Notes: generated by a model from the sequence alone, not told the origin. Numbered from the stretch's first letter, positions 33,056 to 47,607 are shown. The stretch: 64,000 nt of DNA from Gyrodactylus bullatarudis (GCA_012064415.1 SSNU01000026.1:107117-171116); one strand, 5' to 3'. Numbers and translations are program-made.

Positions 33056-36000
33056 AATTTTAATATTTTTCATTAACTATTTATTCATTAAAAACTTTAT
33101 AAGTATTATTTAATCAAACCAGAATTAGAGATTGATAAGACCTGGCGAAATATATTTTTTTCTTATAATAATGTCCTGATTGGTTATCATAATTATAACT
33201 TGTAGAGCTTGACTATGTACACTCATTGCTCTTTTATTATTAAAGGTTTAAGGTCCAGAGAAGATCCTAGGTACCCTTAGAGATGATTCTTGCGAAGAAA
33301 AAAGGGATTTTATTTTCGGTGCCTTTTCGGATATTTTCAGACAGATTCGAATCTGAACCGTAGATATTCATTAAAAGTGTCTTAATAATCTTTTAACAAA
33401 AGCTAAAAGACTAGAAGAAAGTTGTTTGAACAATCTAGAAACTATCTTTCAAGAAATTATTGGTAATCCAAATTCAATCCTTATTCGCGCGAAAATGTTT
33501 GAGGATACACCCGTATAATTCATCTTTCAAGAAATGTCACTACTAATTTCCGAATATTCAGTCAGTGTAAATAAGGAAAAGAGTTGTATGTGACTTTTAT
33601 TCAAAAAATAAAAGTTGACCTCTATTTATACTGTATTATTATTTAACAAACAATTGTATCTTTTAAAACAGGAAATTGATAATATTCTAAAAGGCACAAA
33701 TTTCAAATGTTGTTTGGAGCTATCCTATTTCAGTGTAATTAGCTCCATAGTTAAATAGTGGATAGAATATGAGTAATTAAAAACTCTCTATTTGAAAAAA
33801 ATGTACATTTTGACCGGAAATATATATTTCATTCGTATGAATCAATCAATATTAAAATCCAGATTTGCTTTAAACCTTGTCTTCATATTGAAGAGAGACC
33901 TCAAATCGTTCAATTTTTCCTAAATTAGAGTTGAGAAAAACGCAAAAGGACAGGCGGTTTCAGTTTTAATTTAAATGAAGATTTGCATTAAAAACAATGA
34001 ACCGATTAATTCCAAGACATGCTTAAGAAGAGGTAGGAAATTTCAGTTCACGATAAACTGTAGTGAATAAATTTAAAAACGAAGATGCGAAACCGTCATT
34101 CAAAATTATTGTATTTTCTTTTATTATTTCTGAGGCTAGAGAAATGGGCTAGGTAGCTGAATTATCTGCATGCAATCAATCAAAACTTTTCATTAGAACA
34201 ATATCTATACTCAATGTTTGCGCTCTGTGTAATGCAGGATTCAGTATAGATTAAAGCAAAATAAGTGTTTAACACCAACTGTTGAATTGCCTATAATTAA
34301 CTCTATACATAACAGAATGAATTGTGACCTCGTAGTGGTTTCTTTTTTACAATTCAACATTGTTACTAGGCCTGGAAACAGTGAATATATAGAAAAGAAT
34401 AATAATATAATAGTCGATTTAGTTGATTTACAGATATGGGAAAATTCGCAGAAGATGAGCACTCTAATGAAATCTAATTTGATATAAATTTCATTTGGAT
34501 AACTATCAACTCAATAGTCACGATACTAGGAGTAAATCATTGAAATCAAAAAATTAGAATATCGCAAAGCTTGGACCATCATTAGAGAGATAATTTCAAT
34601 TCTAAGGTTTCAATTTTATCAGATTGACCAAAAAAACAATCAAGTAGCTTCAAATTGTTGCTAAAAACACAAATTTTAATTTTGCTACTTGACAGCAGAA
34701 TAATCTTTTATTTTCGAAAACCCAAGATGAATTTTTTTTTAACTTCGAATAAAAAATTTTAGATAATTTATTATACAGCTGTATTACTAACAACTGCCCG
34801 GTTCGACTATCGAACTTTAGATCTGGTGCTCAACCCCTTGGTCCAACTGTCAATGATATCTTTTACTACTTAGTCTGCGAATATTTTTGTTCAAGAAATT
34901 TAACAGTATTATTCACAGGTTTTTTCTTCTTCTTATACTTTTGTATACGAAAGTGAATATTTTTAAACATAGGATAAATTAAGCTAATTTACGATATTTT
35001 TTGATACCAGGTCTACTCAATACTTTCAAGTACGCCTCTATTACAGAAACAGAAAATTGATTTTATTACTAATAAAAGCTGTTGGAATTAAGTAAGAATC
35101 TTGATCCCTATTAGACAGGGAGTTTCTAAATTTCACCAAGAAATCATAATTCTACTTTTATACAATGAATCAAAATAATAATAATTATTAATGATTTAAA
35201 AAATTTCAAATCAAAGTTCAAAATATTAGAATTTGGCGTCAAAAATTATTCCTCTCTACTGCTTGTTCATACCCTGTAGATTTCAGCGCTGGAATATAAT
35301 ATTCCCTCTAAATATTAACCAGTAGAATTCTTCTCTGTCAATAAAACTGACCCCTGAATTTTCATGCATCGTGTCTATACAGATTTCCAAATTGTGAATA
35401 ATTCCTCTATTATCCAGAATAATGTAACAAATTATGAGAAAAGAAATAATGATAAAAGTAGAAATTTTCTGAATACAAATTCGCGTGATCTATTAATAAC
35501 GAGAGATAGAGGGATAAGACAAATCTCTTTTGGCTTGCTTTCCTATTCCTATCTTGTTGGCCATGTTCTCACAAACTAGCGAGAGAGATCTTTCTTTTAT
35601 TTTCTTTTTTTATTTTAAAGAGGAAACGAGTTCCGCATCTTCTCTTTCGCCCTTTACTGATTCTCTTCAATTCTTTTTACTTTTAAGTAGTAGCGAATGG
35701 ATAGAGAGATGAAAGGGAAAATGAAATTCGTTCCTCTCAACAGGATGAGGACTAACAATTTCAAAGAGAGAGAAATTAGACAAAAATTGTCTTAATACTC
35801 TTGTTATTTCATGTGGCAAGCCAAACTTCTTCTCTGGATTGAAACATGTTGATTGAAAGGCAAAATTTGAGTTTTGTGCCAAATTTTTTTTGAACCAATT
35901 TGAATGAACTTAAATTACAGTTTCTTATATATGAAACCTACTAGCTAATTGTGATCCTAGGTTTTAACTGAAGATTATCTAATGAAGATGATATTTCTCA

Positions 36001-37020
36001 CCGAATACGCAGGAAAAAATTCATTTTTAAATTCTATGATGAAATGAGCCCATCATTTATTGAAAAATATTAAACCTGGCAAAAATTAGGCCAATTTACG
36101 CATTTCGAATATGCCCCAATAATCCACTTTTTCAACCTTTGAGCTCAAGCAATTTGATACTGACATTTTAGGTCACATTTAGACGGAGAATTCGAATCTG
36201 AAAGAAATTCGCCAGGAAACAGTTGAATTTTGGAAAATCCTTTTCCTTCGGGATAATCGAAAAATGCTCTATTTTTCACAATGATGACGAATTTCTGGGA
36301 TTTTCTTTGATCACATTTGGATTCTTTGTAGAATATTGATTCAAAAATATACTACATCAGCATTTAACGTAATTGCTTCAAATCTTCGCAATCGATAAAA
36401 AAGGTTGAAAAAGTGGAAATTTAGAGCATTTTTAAATTTTTAAAAATATCCTAACGGTTGATTTTTACTTGAAAAAATAATGGGCTCTAAAGTACAGTTT
36501 AATTCTAAAATATTCAATTTTTAAAGAAATAGTAAAAGCTAAAGAATATAAGAGTCATGAATGGAAATAGTGTAAGCTAAAAAAACATAGGCCACGGTAG
36601 TTGAAGATTAAACGAATTATTCTTTTGAACACACAAACTGGGTTTATGCATGTTGATGAAGAATTCTCTTGTAGGCAACAAAATTTATCAGAAATGATTC
36701 TATTACTCATCATTATAAGGAGGAAATATTTATTGAAAAATACGTATTTCACCAGGTTTCTTCAGTTTCAATTCCTGGGTTAAGTCATTAAATTTTTTAG
36801 TTAATAATAAATTTCATTGAATTATAAACAGAATGAATATTTGTACTCCAACTGATGAAAACTGAAATCTTTTTTCTCTCTCATTTAAGATCTTCTCTAT
36901 TCTATATTGATAAATTATATTAGTGTGAGATTAATTGGGCCATGGAAGTTGTAATGTGTGTATATGATTTTTCTGTATACACAAATTAGGATCCTCTTCC
37001 ATTATGAAAAATTTTTGTCA
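33056..37020. other. Gene-free stretch with repeat debris
   Basis: Nothing codes convincingly. It holds a tRNA-like sequence at 34790-34860 (-), second-type foldback debris at 36080-36440 (GAATTCGAATCTG, TTGAAAAAGTGGAAATTTAG), and at 35500-35880 a GA/CT-rich patch (AGAGATAGAGGG, GAGAGAGATC, GAGAGAGAAATTAG) of unknown meaning. Confidence 0.5.
34795..34860 (-). repeat. tRNA-like sequence (SINE head?)
   Basis: Minus strand: GTTGGACCAAGGGGTTGAGC resembles an A box, and about 20 nt later AAGTTCGATAGTCGAAC resembles a B box. The spacing is right for a tRNA-derived promoter, but there is no acceptor stem. Low-copy in this window. Confidence 0.35.
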
Positions 37021-37080
37021 AATTTTACCTTTATAGAAAAAAATTGTGATGATAAAAAGACATTTTAAGTAATTTTTTTT
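37021..37080. repeat. Short repeat shared with 42640-42695
   Basis: TTTACCTTTATAGAAAAAAATTGTGATGATAAAA(A)GACATTTTAAGTAATTT occurs at both places with one A of difference over about 52 bp, in the same orientation. Its high identity stands out among older repeats. Confidence 0.7.
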
Positions 37081-37315
37081 CCTTATTGAAAAAAACTCTT
37101 AAATATTTATCAGCAAAAAAGGTTTCAAAATTTCAGGGAAATCGTAGTAAAAATTCGTTGAATATCTAGCGACATTTAAAAAAAAGTCTGATTTTTCAAC
37201 TTGAATATTATAACAGACAAGCATTTTGATACTTGATCTCATGTGAAATAATGTTAAGAACTCAGAGTATATTTTTAAAGTAGGTTGAAAAATTTGCTAC
37301 ATGAAGAATTTCTCC

Positions 37316-37408
37316 TTCGCCCAGGCATCTGTGCTGTCATTTCCTGGGTTCGTTTATAAATTGAATAATCATGGTTTTCGTTTTTAAGATGTCTGGTCAC
37401 CGCAAATG
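37316..37408. repeat. Dispersed repeat C, copy 2
   Basis: Matches 14685-14785 in ordered blocks (CTGTCAT, CATGGTTTTC, AAGATGTCTGG). Unknown element. Confidence 0.5.
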
Positions 37409-40400
37409 TTGGAATTTTTAAAAATTCATTTTCAAATTTGGTTTTTAATGCCTAAAATGATTTCATGTCCCATTAAATTCATTAAAGAGTAGAGCAGTTC
37501 TCTAATAAACTAAATTTTTTCCTGAGTATAAGTCATATATGATATATATATATTAGCTAGGCTTTACTTCAACTAAGATCATAGATTTCATTTTAGATCA
37601 AGTAACAATTAGACTCAAATGTTTAAAAATTTATGTTGTACAATGTACAATTTATTTTATCCTTGATGTTATTCAGTAGTATAATTCAGTTATAACCTCC
37701 ATGCTTACTCAAGATTATGGGGAGTCCCTAATTTATTTATTCCTCGTTTCATCCCCAAAAGAACATGAAAAGTTATCTCTATAACAAAAAGAAGACACGC
37801 CAATATTAATAATTGGAAATTAGGAATGAAATTTATCCAAAAAAGAAGCTACTGTATTCCAATTACATGGAAATGAGTGTCCATCAAGATGCAATTAACT
37901 GCTGATACAATAATAATTTTGATGAATAGAAATTAATTATATTATACAATAATATCCTAATCATTCCATTAGGGATCTAAACAAGCTTTTATCGTGAATA
38001 GGATGAAATTGCCTCTTTAATTTTGCTTAGATAATCTTTGGGATGCTTCATATTTTGCTGAGTTAAAGTTTTAAATTATTCTACAATAAGACTGTTGTGG
38101 TGTTTGAATATACGCCAAATCATTTAAAAGAATACTCTGATTTTTATTATTTAAATTGGTTGTTTATCATGTTCGGGATAAGCTTTTTCAGGTTCGGCCG
38201 GCTTAATTAATTTCGAACGTTCTCAATACTTTTTGATATTCATTAAAATGTCTTTATATCATGTTATATCAAGTTGAAACACGAAAAAAGTATTTTTTAT
38301 TTTGGTGATTAGGAAAAAACATTAAACTGAAGGGAAATCTTTGAGATACCTTGCACATTTTTTACGTGATGAAAGTAAAATTGGAAACGTATCGATAAAA
38401 AGGTCCAAAATAACTCATTTACTGGCTAAGGGGTATCTGTATCGATTCTTTTGTACAGGAGAAACTTTAGTTAATAAAAAATCAATTCTATTAACAAGAA
38501 AGGAAGCAATAGATGAGTGAAATTATAAAAAATTAGACTAAAAATATCCCTCCCCCACCACATTCCAGTAATTATCCCTCAGGGTTAAACTAGACGAGAA
38601 AATAAAGAAGAAAATTCCCCAAATAGAATACCTTCTATTCGGCAATATTTCCATCATTTGCCAAATTAAACGAGGTAGAAATCTCTCAACGAAAAAGACG
38701 TTCTCTCCCACTCTCTTTCTTGTATTTCTAATGTCTAGGATTAGATGTTAATTCACGTTATTTCTAGGTTATTTTTTTGTTACAGGAGAAAATAGTTTTA
38801 CTAAACACCTGATAAGCTGAAAAAATGTTCAGGCTAGAACTTTAAGCAGATTCTATTGTAATAGGATACTTTATTATCCAAATTTGATAATACAAGAGCT
38901 GATTGCGAATCTGAATTTTGTTTTGAAAATCAACCCAACGTTTTGGCTCCAAAGTTAACTAGTAAATCAACCTTTTTCAAGTAACTTTGTTTATTCTAAA
39001 TAGAATAGCTGTTTCAATGATTTAAAGTGATTAAACGCTACTTTTTCAGGTCAACACAATTCGAGAGAAAGCAGATCTCCATTTCAAGTAGATTCTCAAA
39101 TTATCAAAACAAGTCAAGAAGAAAGTAGGGATCTAGAATTTCTTTTTCTTTAAAATCTTAAAGTACGTTATATTCTAATCAAAGAATAGTAAGAACTGAC
39201 TACATATAACGTTGTTCGCTTCCTCCCTGACAAGATGAGTAATAAGTTATTACTAATAACTCTAATAAAATATTTCATCACTTGAAGAAATATTGTAGAC
39301 CAATACAAGCCAAAAGACAACGTTTTAGTGGTTTTTTAAAATTAAGTATATAACAGCATTATAATCAGTCGAACAGCTCCCCTGAAATACTTCTTGGTTC
39401 AAAACAATAATACATTAAGAACTGTTTTGAGCTATTCGGAGATGAAAAAAATGTGAAGTACTGAAATTTATTCATATCAAACCTAGCCAGGACATGTGTG
39501 TTCAATGAAGTAAAGAATATCTAACAACTTTCGATGGCAAATTATCAGAGAAATCACATTGACGTTATTCTATCATATACATTTGACATTTGGAATAAAA
39601 AGAATGTAGCGATTACTTCATATCAAATCCTACATCCACCAAGCCAAGAGACAAATCATCTACCTTCCTTGATTGACATTCACAGGAATTACATGCATTT
39701 TATAACGCATTCGATTTATATTTCACTGATTGGAATAAATTGATAAAAAGATTGACTTTTTCACATGTTTTTAACGAAGGCAAATAAGTGTTTCAGACAA
39801 ATATCTATCAAAAAAACCCATGAATTTAGTTATGAAACTAGGCCTCGATTCATTCAAAAGAACTTCTTTTAATAACCAGATCAAGAAGTTGAATTGAGAA
39901 TCTATTTGAAAAATTGTTCTCAAAATGTCTAATTTTACACCTCAAGATGAGGTCTGACTGAATTGAGAGTAGCTTCAATGGAAAGAAAAGTCAATTTGAA
40001 GACACACAAATTTTCATTAGAATTTTATAAATTTAATAAGATCCAATTGTTAGGCAATGTGTTGGTTTCTCTGAATGATTTTGATCAATTAGCAACTCCA
40101 GTTTTGGAAATATTCAAATTTTTCGGGTTTTGCGAATACAATTTGCAAATTCTGAGACCAGATTCAGAATCTGATCTGGATTAAGATCTTTTCACTTTAT
40201 TTTGGTATCACAAGATTGAAATAAAAGTGACAAGGTTTATTTAATTGTGATCTGGAGCAATAGGAATATACTAAGGTTTTAGGTATAATTGAAGAGAGTT
40301 CAAATTACAAGCGTCTCATCTCACTGAAGAAGGTACTTGACTATCTCAGTACTGAAAAAAGTAATTCTAATCAACCTGGAATATACCTTGGATAGATTTG

Positions 40401-41380
40401 GGACTGTGTGTACTTTTCATTCATCATAGACTTTCCATGTTGATATGGTTGCGTAATTTATTCTAGGAGATTGTATATTTTAATTTGAATATATTGTTTA
40501 TTAATTCTTTAGACTGAATATTTTTGTCTTTCGAGATGTACTTCAACGTTTATCATTCTGCTAAGCCTTGTAGAGTTATATTTTTTTTTAATTCTTCAAC
40601 TCAATTATTAAATTGGTGACAAAAACATAAAATCAAGATACTAAAACTCATTTGTAAATGTAAACTTGTGTTGAGAATTTTTGTATTTAACAAATTTTTA
40701 CAAGTACAAGTTGGAAGAGGGGGGAAAATTTCACAGATTATGGATGTATTTTTTTATCCTGTTCGGAAAGCATTCAAGATTGCGAATTATTAACTTTATT
40801 CATACCCGGACTATTGGACTAAATCAAGAATTCTTCATCTAACCATGTAATGTCTAGGATACGTCAGAGTCTATCTAGGATAGAATACAAATAAAATTTA
40901 AAAGGCAAACAAATTTCATATTCGGTTTTCAAACTGTCTCAACAAACAATAGGATAATAATTAATCAATGGGATAACAATTATTATTGTCGTCTTGTATG
41001 ATGAAATTAGGCATCCTGTTAACAGTAGGAATTTTCAAGAACGTCAAATAATAATTTGAAATTGAATCTTGATTGAGATTGATAAAAAATCATGAGAATG
41101 GCTTATGGAAGATTTTAAAAATAAACATTCAAAAGACCTAAAGTTAGATGATATTGATTCAATACTATTTTCAAATTTCAATGTTTGATACTAAAATTTT
41201 TATGATTTCATGAAGCGATTAAACACCAGTTGGGTTCAGCATTAGAAGAAGTTCACAGAATTTATTGCAGGAAATCGAAAAATCATAAATTTTCAAGGCA
41301 AAATGGCCCAGAGTTTAGAAGCTTAGCTTTTTCTTGAATATGGCAAACTTCTCTGAAATTTGAATGTGAATCTTATCGTT
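37409..41380. other. Gene-free AT-rich stretch
   Basis: No coding exon with supporting splice sites was found. The short palindrome TTAGTAATAAG-type copy 2 is at 39237-39261. Plus-strand frames at 39534-39743 and 39963-40184 lack motifs and have ordinary non-coding composition. Confidence 0.5.
39237..39261. repeat. Near-palindrome AGTAATAAGTTATTACTAATAA, copy 2
   Basis: Same string as 2921-2945 (inverse) and 57617-57642. No flanking similarity between the three sites is visible beyond the core. Confidence 0.6.
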
Positions 41381-41479
41381 ACCAATTGCTGAGATCAACA
41401 AAATTTTTAAGATCAAATATTGAAATCTGGCGCTTTTGTGAAATTCAAATTTTTTCCGTTTTCATAAAACATTTTATTT

Positions 41480-41615
41480 TCACAATTTTGTTAATCTTAT
41501 TCCAGAAGCATGGAAAGGTGTTTTGTCGGGAAATTTGGTGGGATAATAATGAAATACTTGAAGATTTAATTTATCATTTCGAAGGGCGATTTTAGTAATT
41601 TTGGAAAGTCTATTA
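41480..41615. repeat. Dispersed repeat F
   Basis: Blocks TTGTTAATCTTATTCCAGAAGCATGGAAAGG and GGGCGATTTTAGTAATTTTGGAAA also occur, diverged, at 17755-17855, 43663-43735 and 53455-53590. All four are in the same orientation. No ends or coding region can be defined. Confidence 0.6.
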
Positions 41616-44600
41616 AGCGTAATATGATCAATGAATATTTTGAAATGATGATTTAAAGAACATGAAAGTTTTTGTTGTTTTCAGCTTCAAAATAGAAATG
41701 CACATGAAGTCCTGAAACTTTACATGTTGTTCGACGAAAAGAAAGAAACATTTCTTTTCCCAAATAAATGCAATTCTTCTTTGAGATTCAGAATGAAATT
41801 AACCCTGAAAATGAAAAGGCTTCCTGGTGAGGAATAAACAGTTGTAAGTTATTCTTGGTATGCTGTTTCAAATTCTTACGAGAGAAACTAACTCCACTAA
41901 GCTTAACCCCAAAAGGAGGATAACTAAATCTAAAGATGATACGAATATTAGACTAGGCTAAAATTATTTTTTGGACGAAATTTTACAAAATAACTATATT
42001 CGCCTATCGATATGATAAAATTAATTTTCATGTAAATATATATCTTTTTATGCTGCTGTAATAATTACGAAAAATTTTCTATTAAAAAACGTTTTATAAT
42101 TTCTTATTTCAATCATTTTAACTGATTTAAATTCAAATCTTAATTTTAAAATTTCTCATGAATTCTGATCGCTTAAAAAACGTTTTTAATTGAAAATTTT
42201 TATAAATTTGTTTATATTATTACGGAAGTATAAATAGATAACTTGGAGCAAAATTTGAGATATCTTTTAACGTTAGAGTTACATTGAAAAATTTCCCTTT
42301 TCAACTCCTTAAATCGATTGCAAAACTAACAGCCGATTGAGTTATAAATTTGAGTCGCATAAAGGAATGATAAAGGGACATGACTATGATCCAATATTGA
42401 TGATTATTGTTGCTAAGAGAGAATAGAGTATTTCGAATTTCTATACGTGACAAAAAAATTCATTCAAAAGTTTTTAAAACGATATTACTTTTTATTAGAA
42501 TACGAGATCCTGATAGATGATGGAAACTACTCGTACTAATGATAACTGATCACGAATTCGGTCTCTAAACATTAAAGAATTATTTATGGCCAAAATGTCT
42601 GGTTTTCTCTGATTATGAAGAAAATAAAAAGAATAATTTTTACCTTTATAGAAAAAAATTGTGATGATAAAAAAGACATTTTAAGTAATTTCATTGTAAC
42701 AAACAACTCTGGAACAAGAGAGAAAGAGAACGAAGGGAGTTTTTGATTGCTTGATATTTAAATCCAATTTGTTATAATGATGTATGATATGATGTAGATA
42801 TTTTATTTCAAATTAAATCAGTGCAATTGAAAAGCTATGCATTGATAAACAGACGTGAATCTTTTTTCCAATTCAAAGATAAAAGAAATACAACTTTATT
42901 TGTACTACTATGTTTTATTAACAGATTTATATCAATGAAATTTGATAAGTGGAATGAATAAATAAATTCACTAAATGATTCTAGTCTAGGATTGTTTTAG
43001 TGTTAGATTAAATTCAAATCCTTTACAATGTATGACATGATAACCTATTATCGAGGATGATTTCATTAAAACAAAGAAATTTGGAATACCATCGGTTCTC
43101 ATAGAACAAATTTTATTTAAATAGTTGGAATAATTCCAAGTTAGACATTAAAAATAAGAGATGCGATAAGAACAAATGTTTTATCATTGTTAAAAGTCAA
43201 AAATAACCAGAAGAAAATTCAACTTGATTATTTTTCTAAACAAAAATTCATAGTGTTAACTCTCATGTCCTGATTTTTTCCCCAGGAAAAGATAACATTG
43301 ATGGCATGGAACCTCTCAGGTCAAATTGAAATCGTATTTCTAACAAAATTTAATCAATAATGACTTTTTCTTGAATTACTACTTTTTCGGCCTAGATGAA
43401 GATTTGGATATGAGACAAAACTACCAAAATTAATTTCAACATCATCCCAAAAAATTTCGCTCCAAAATAACTTTTTATGCTTTAGTAATGAGAATGAAAA
43501 TTGAAAAAGATTTTTTAATATTTTGTTATCATGATTTTAACTTGAATCCGAATATAACCTTCCAGCTAAGTACTGATTTAAATAATGTTTTTGATTTAGT
43601 AAAAATGATTTTTGTCTTGTATTTCATTCAATATTCTAGAAAAACGTTTTTTATTTGAAATTTTTTGTTAATCTTATTACAGAAGTATATAAAGATAAAT
43701 TTTTTCGACAGGTGATTTTAGTAATTTTGGAAAATTCAGTATTAACACTTTAGAAATTTTTCCCGTTTCAAACGTTTTAAAAAAAATGACGCTTATTAGA
43801 ATAAGGAGAAGGTAATCTAGCCGAATTCGATTCTAGGTCAAGTGAACTCTGAAAAGTCAGACAATAAAACTCACTAATATCCTCAAATATAAGTCCATCT
43901 TGTTGCATTTCTGTAAAAATCCCTCTCGTGGCGTATAACTAAACTTGGTAAAACTGAAAAATTTGTTTTCTATTTATTTATTTATTCGAGTGTGAATTTC
44001 GATAGATTCATTGGTTTCTCACAAATAAAAGTTGACTTTTTAACTCATCCCCTTGATTTAATTGTGGCAAGGGTGGTGAGACTGGCCTAGTTTCATATTT
44101 TTACAAAAGTATCTTTATGAATTATTTAACAGGGGACGCTTCTCAACTTTTGAAATTTGTCAAAAGTATGGTAGCAGATTTTGAATTAGTCCCTCCATAT
44201 ACTTTTGTCTTTACTCTAATTCATTCAAATGAATAAAGCAATGAATAGAGGGGGTGAACAAACGTACTTTTAAAGATCAAAAATAAAAACAAAAAATGAA
44301 TATTATCAAACTTTTTATTCAGGAGAAATCTAAGAAATATTCAATGTCATAGAAATATTTACTACCTCTTAACTCTCTCCTAATGCTGATGCATTTGTTA
44401 GTGTGGAAAATAATATATATTTTACTTCTTGTTTATTGTGTGCTTAAAATGAATATTCTCTTCTTGTTTTAATCGTGAACAGAAAAAAACAATGATTTTT
44501 CAGCATTATGAAAGAATCTTTAACCCATACACAATCAAATTGCTAAATGGCTTCAATCTTTTTCTTCTTCTTCTTCAAAAGAGGAAAATCGTTAAAAAGT

Positions 44601-46027
44601 ATTGCTTCCTAATCTATGGAAACAGAGTTTGAATTTTTTTCAAGCTAATCTCAATGTCCTGATAATGTTTCTGCACCTGATTGAGATGTTCTCTATTAAA
44701 CAGGGATTGCTTTCTAGAAAATCAACCCTTGAACTAAATTATTCTAAGCTCATCTTGAAAATCTAAATACAAGGGCCAAGAGTTTTTCAATGAAATTTAC
44801 TACGAAAAAGTACAAAAATTAGATTTTCGCAACATTTAAAATTAAAAGAAATTTGGTATTTTTTAATGAGAAAAAATATGAGAATTTTTTTATATCAGAA
44901 CAGCAAAATTTGAAAGCGGCGCCAAATTTTTTTCAATTCATAAAAGTGTTAGTCCTTAATGAAATAATTGAGATTTTTGTAGAGAGTTTTGAGTGGGAAA
45001 AAATTCTTCCAGTGCTTTTTTAACTTGCCTGATTGTACTTTTGAGACTATGGGAAGATCCAAAACAAACACTCTGATTTATTTCAATTTATAACTGACAT
45101 CATGAGATTCATTCATAACTCACTCTTGAGTTAATTCACAGAAAAAAAAGAAATTTAACTACTCAGTGTGTCTTCCTTAGAGAATGAATGACCTTAATCG
45201 TTGTGTTAGAAAAAAAACAAATGTATTCCAAGAGTTGTCAGTAAAGAATTTGAGGAAAAATTAATAAAAGAAAGTAAAAGGGTTTTTATGGATAATTTCA
45301 ACAAAAATCAGTAATTTTAAACAGAAAAACATGTTAAAAATGTTTACTAGTCTTGAGCTTCTGTAATAAGATTAATCAGAAATTTTTTAAAATCCAAAAC
45401 GTTTTTTTAATCCGATCTTATTTTTAAGTACATTAAAAAAACGTTTATTTGAGAATTTCCATAAAAAATTATTTTGCGATTTCATTGAAATTTCGTCTAA
45501 AACTAATAATATTTATCAACTTTGAAAAATAGCACTTATTTAATTTCAATCATTTCTGCCAATATTTTCTCATTTTTTAGAGATTGATGAACTCAAGACT
45601 GTGACTAATTTTCTTGAATATCTCCTCCTTCTTAGCTTATCATGAATGATGATGTAATAGAAAAAGGACAATCATTAATTTACTCAATAAAATAAAACAA
45701 TATCGTAGAAATGATGATTTATTTAAAGAAGAAATCAGATTTTCAAAATTTCGCATTTATTTAAAAAAATTCATTAGAAATTCTGAGTAAAAATTCTGAA
45801 TCGGAGCTTATCTAAATTAGATTTTTCAATACAAAAAACATACTCAGGATCGATATCTCCCAAGAGTACTTTTGTAATGGGTAAATAAAGTAAATCTATA
45901 TGATATGTTGGATTGAGAATTGCTGAAGGTGTCATACATACCATGTAATTTACTCAAGAGGGGAAAACGCCATTCTCTTAATTGAAGGGTCCATAAAAAA
46001 TATTGGACATTTTTTAGGTTTTTCTAT
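41616..46027. other. Gene-free AT-rich stretch with repeat F pieces
   Basis: Nothing supported as a gene. Includes repeat F (43663-43735), the 52-bp repeat at 42640-42695, and diverged copies of the repeat containing TTTTTCAATGAAATTTACTACGA (44770-44830). Confidence 0.5.
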
Positions 46028-46320
46028 TCAAACAAAGTGACTAGCCTGACAAAAGGCGTACAAATTAAAATTTAAATCATCGGAAAATAAATGAGAGGAT
46101 GACCCACAAACTAACGGAATGAAAACACAAAAGAAGGCATGATTTAAGGTGTTTATTGTGACTAGCGATAAGTCTTTAAATATCTCTAGGTGAATTACTT
46201 TAGAGAAAACACGTATAGTAGGCATAAACGCGTTTCGTCTTTATTGAGACTTCTCAGTATACCGTAGCCGAGAATCGAAAGTTCAGGAAAGTCCTATGCT
46301 TAGACCACTGTATCAACTTG
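46028..46320 (-). repeat. tRNA-derived SINE candidate
   Basis: Minus strand from 46320: GATACAGTGGTCTAAGCATAG (A-box-like, as in Leu/Ser tRNAs), 20 nt, then ACTTTCGATTCTCGGCTACGG (B-box-like), then a body AGTCTCAATAAAGACGAAACGCGTTTATGCC. A pol III head followed by an unrelated body is the plan of a tRNA-derived SINE. A 65-codon frame (46028-46225) without domain runs in the body. No second copy lies in the window, so this is a suggestion. Confidence 0.4.
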
Positions 46321-47477
46321 TTTATTCATAGATTAGATACTCCCTTTTCACCCTTTGGGTTATACTTTTTATTGATTATTTTAGATACTTAATTGCCTGC
46401 CATTCATGTTTGGATTGTTTCCTTAGTAGCTTACTAACTAAGTCTTTTCTCTGTAGGTAAGACTTGAGCACTAAAATACTTGAAAAACCATGCTTAATTG
46501 CTGACTTCTCATTGGTTGGTAAAAGATCCACTGAATAAACCAATCAGGAGTAAGAATTTCTGAAATCTTTTAAAACCTGATATCACTATATATAAAATAG
46601 CAAATTTTAGAGGATCAGGTTTTCCTATATTAAACTCGGATGGAATTCGGAGCATCTTTTTTCGTTTTACAGATAACTAAAATTTTTACAAATTATTTTT
46701 TCTGCGTCTCGTTGTTTTAAAATTTATCCTACTTCAATTCGAATGAGCTTAGTCTTTAGTTAAATAGCAAAATTTTAGTGGTATCAAAGAAAATTTCATT
46801 CATGGTAGGAGGGATAAATAAAATGAGATCAAAACCTCTACTGAATTTAGAATTGATTCCCATTTCCAGTGAGCTATAACAATAATTCACAGGAATTCAG
46901 AAGAAATATTCGCTGGGATTTCATCATCTGCATAATCGAAAAGTACAAACATCAATGTATGGAGGTCATAAATAATAAAGTTAATAAAAACATCAAGACT
47001 ATTCATTCACAGCGTGTACCATTAGAAAAAATAGAAGAGAGAACTACATTGGATTAGTCAGAGAAGAGGGAAAACACTACTCAATTTAGTATGTGTGTTG
47101 TTTTTATATGTACCCTTTCACTCAGCCGAAATGTATCCTAGTGACAGTTATGATGATGATTGAGACAAAAGTTTATTTTTCGAATAGATACTTGATACTC
47201 TACAACAGATTCCAAGAAGGAATTTTATACAAAAAATTAATTCAAAAAATTCACAAGACTCACCCTTGAAGATCCAAAGAGATAATTTATATGATTTCAG
47301 AATAAGCTGATAACAAATATGCTATTTGTTTCAGAGATCGACTTTCAGACCATAGAAAATGCTCATCTATTTTTCAAAAACTAGTCATCTTTAAATTATA
47401 AAATAACTTTTCAATAAATTCGAAAGATTATTGTTTTTTCTTTCAGAAAAATGGATAATAAATTAACTAGAAATATT

Positions 47478-47607
47478 TCGTGATATATTCCACAGGATCG
47501 TCTTATTTGATAATGGATTAGCCCATGTCGCTGAATGATACAGCTTACTAATAGATCTCACCGAGACTGGTACGTAATAAGACGTTCCTGTGGAATATAT
47601 TACCCAA
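47478..47607. mobile_element. Small inverted-repeat element, about 130 bp
   Basis: The ends GTGATATATTCCACAGGATCGTCTTATT and AATAAGACG-TTCCTGTGGAATATATTAC are inverted repeats of about 27 bp with a few mismatches. The core holds GATTAGCCCATGTCGCTGAATGATACAGC. No coding capacity and no second copy seen. Confidence 0.7.

Noticed and set aside
46028..46225. 65-codon minus frame as a gene
   Set aside because: It lies in the body of a SINE-like sequence directly after a tRNA-like head and has no domain.
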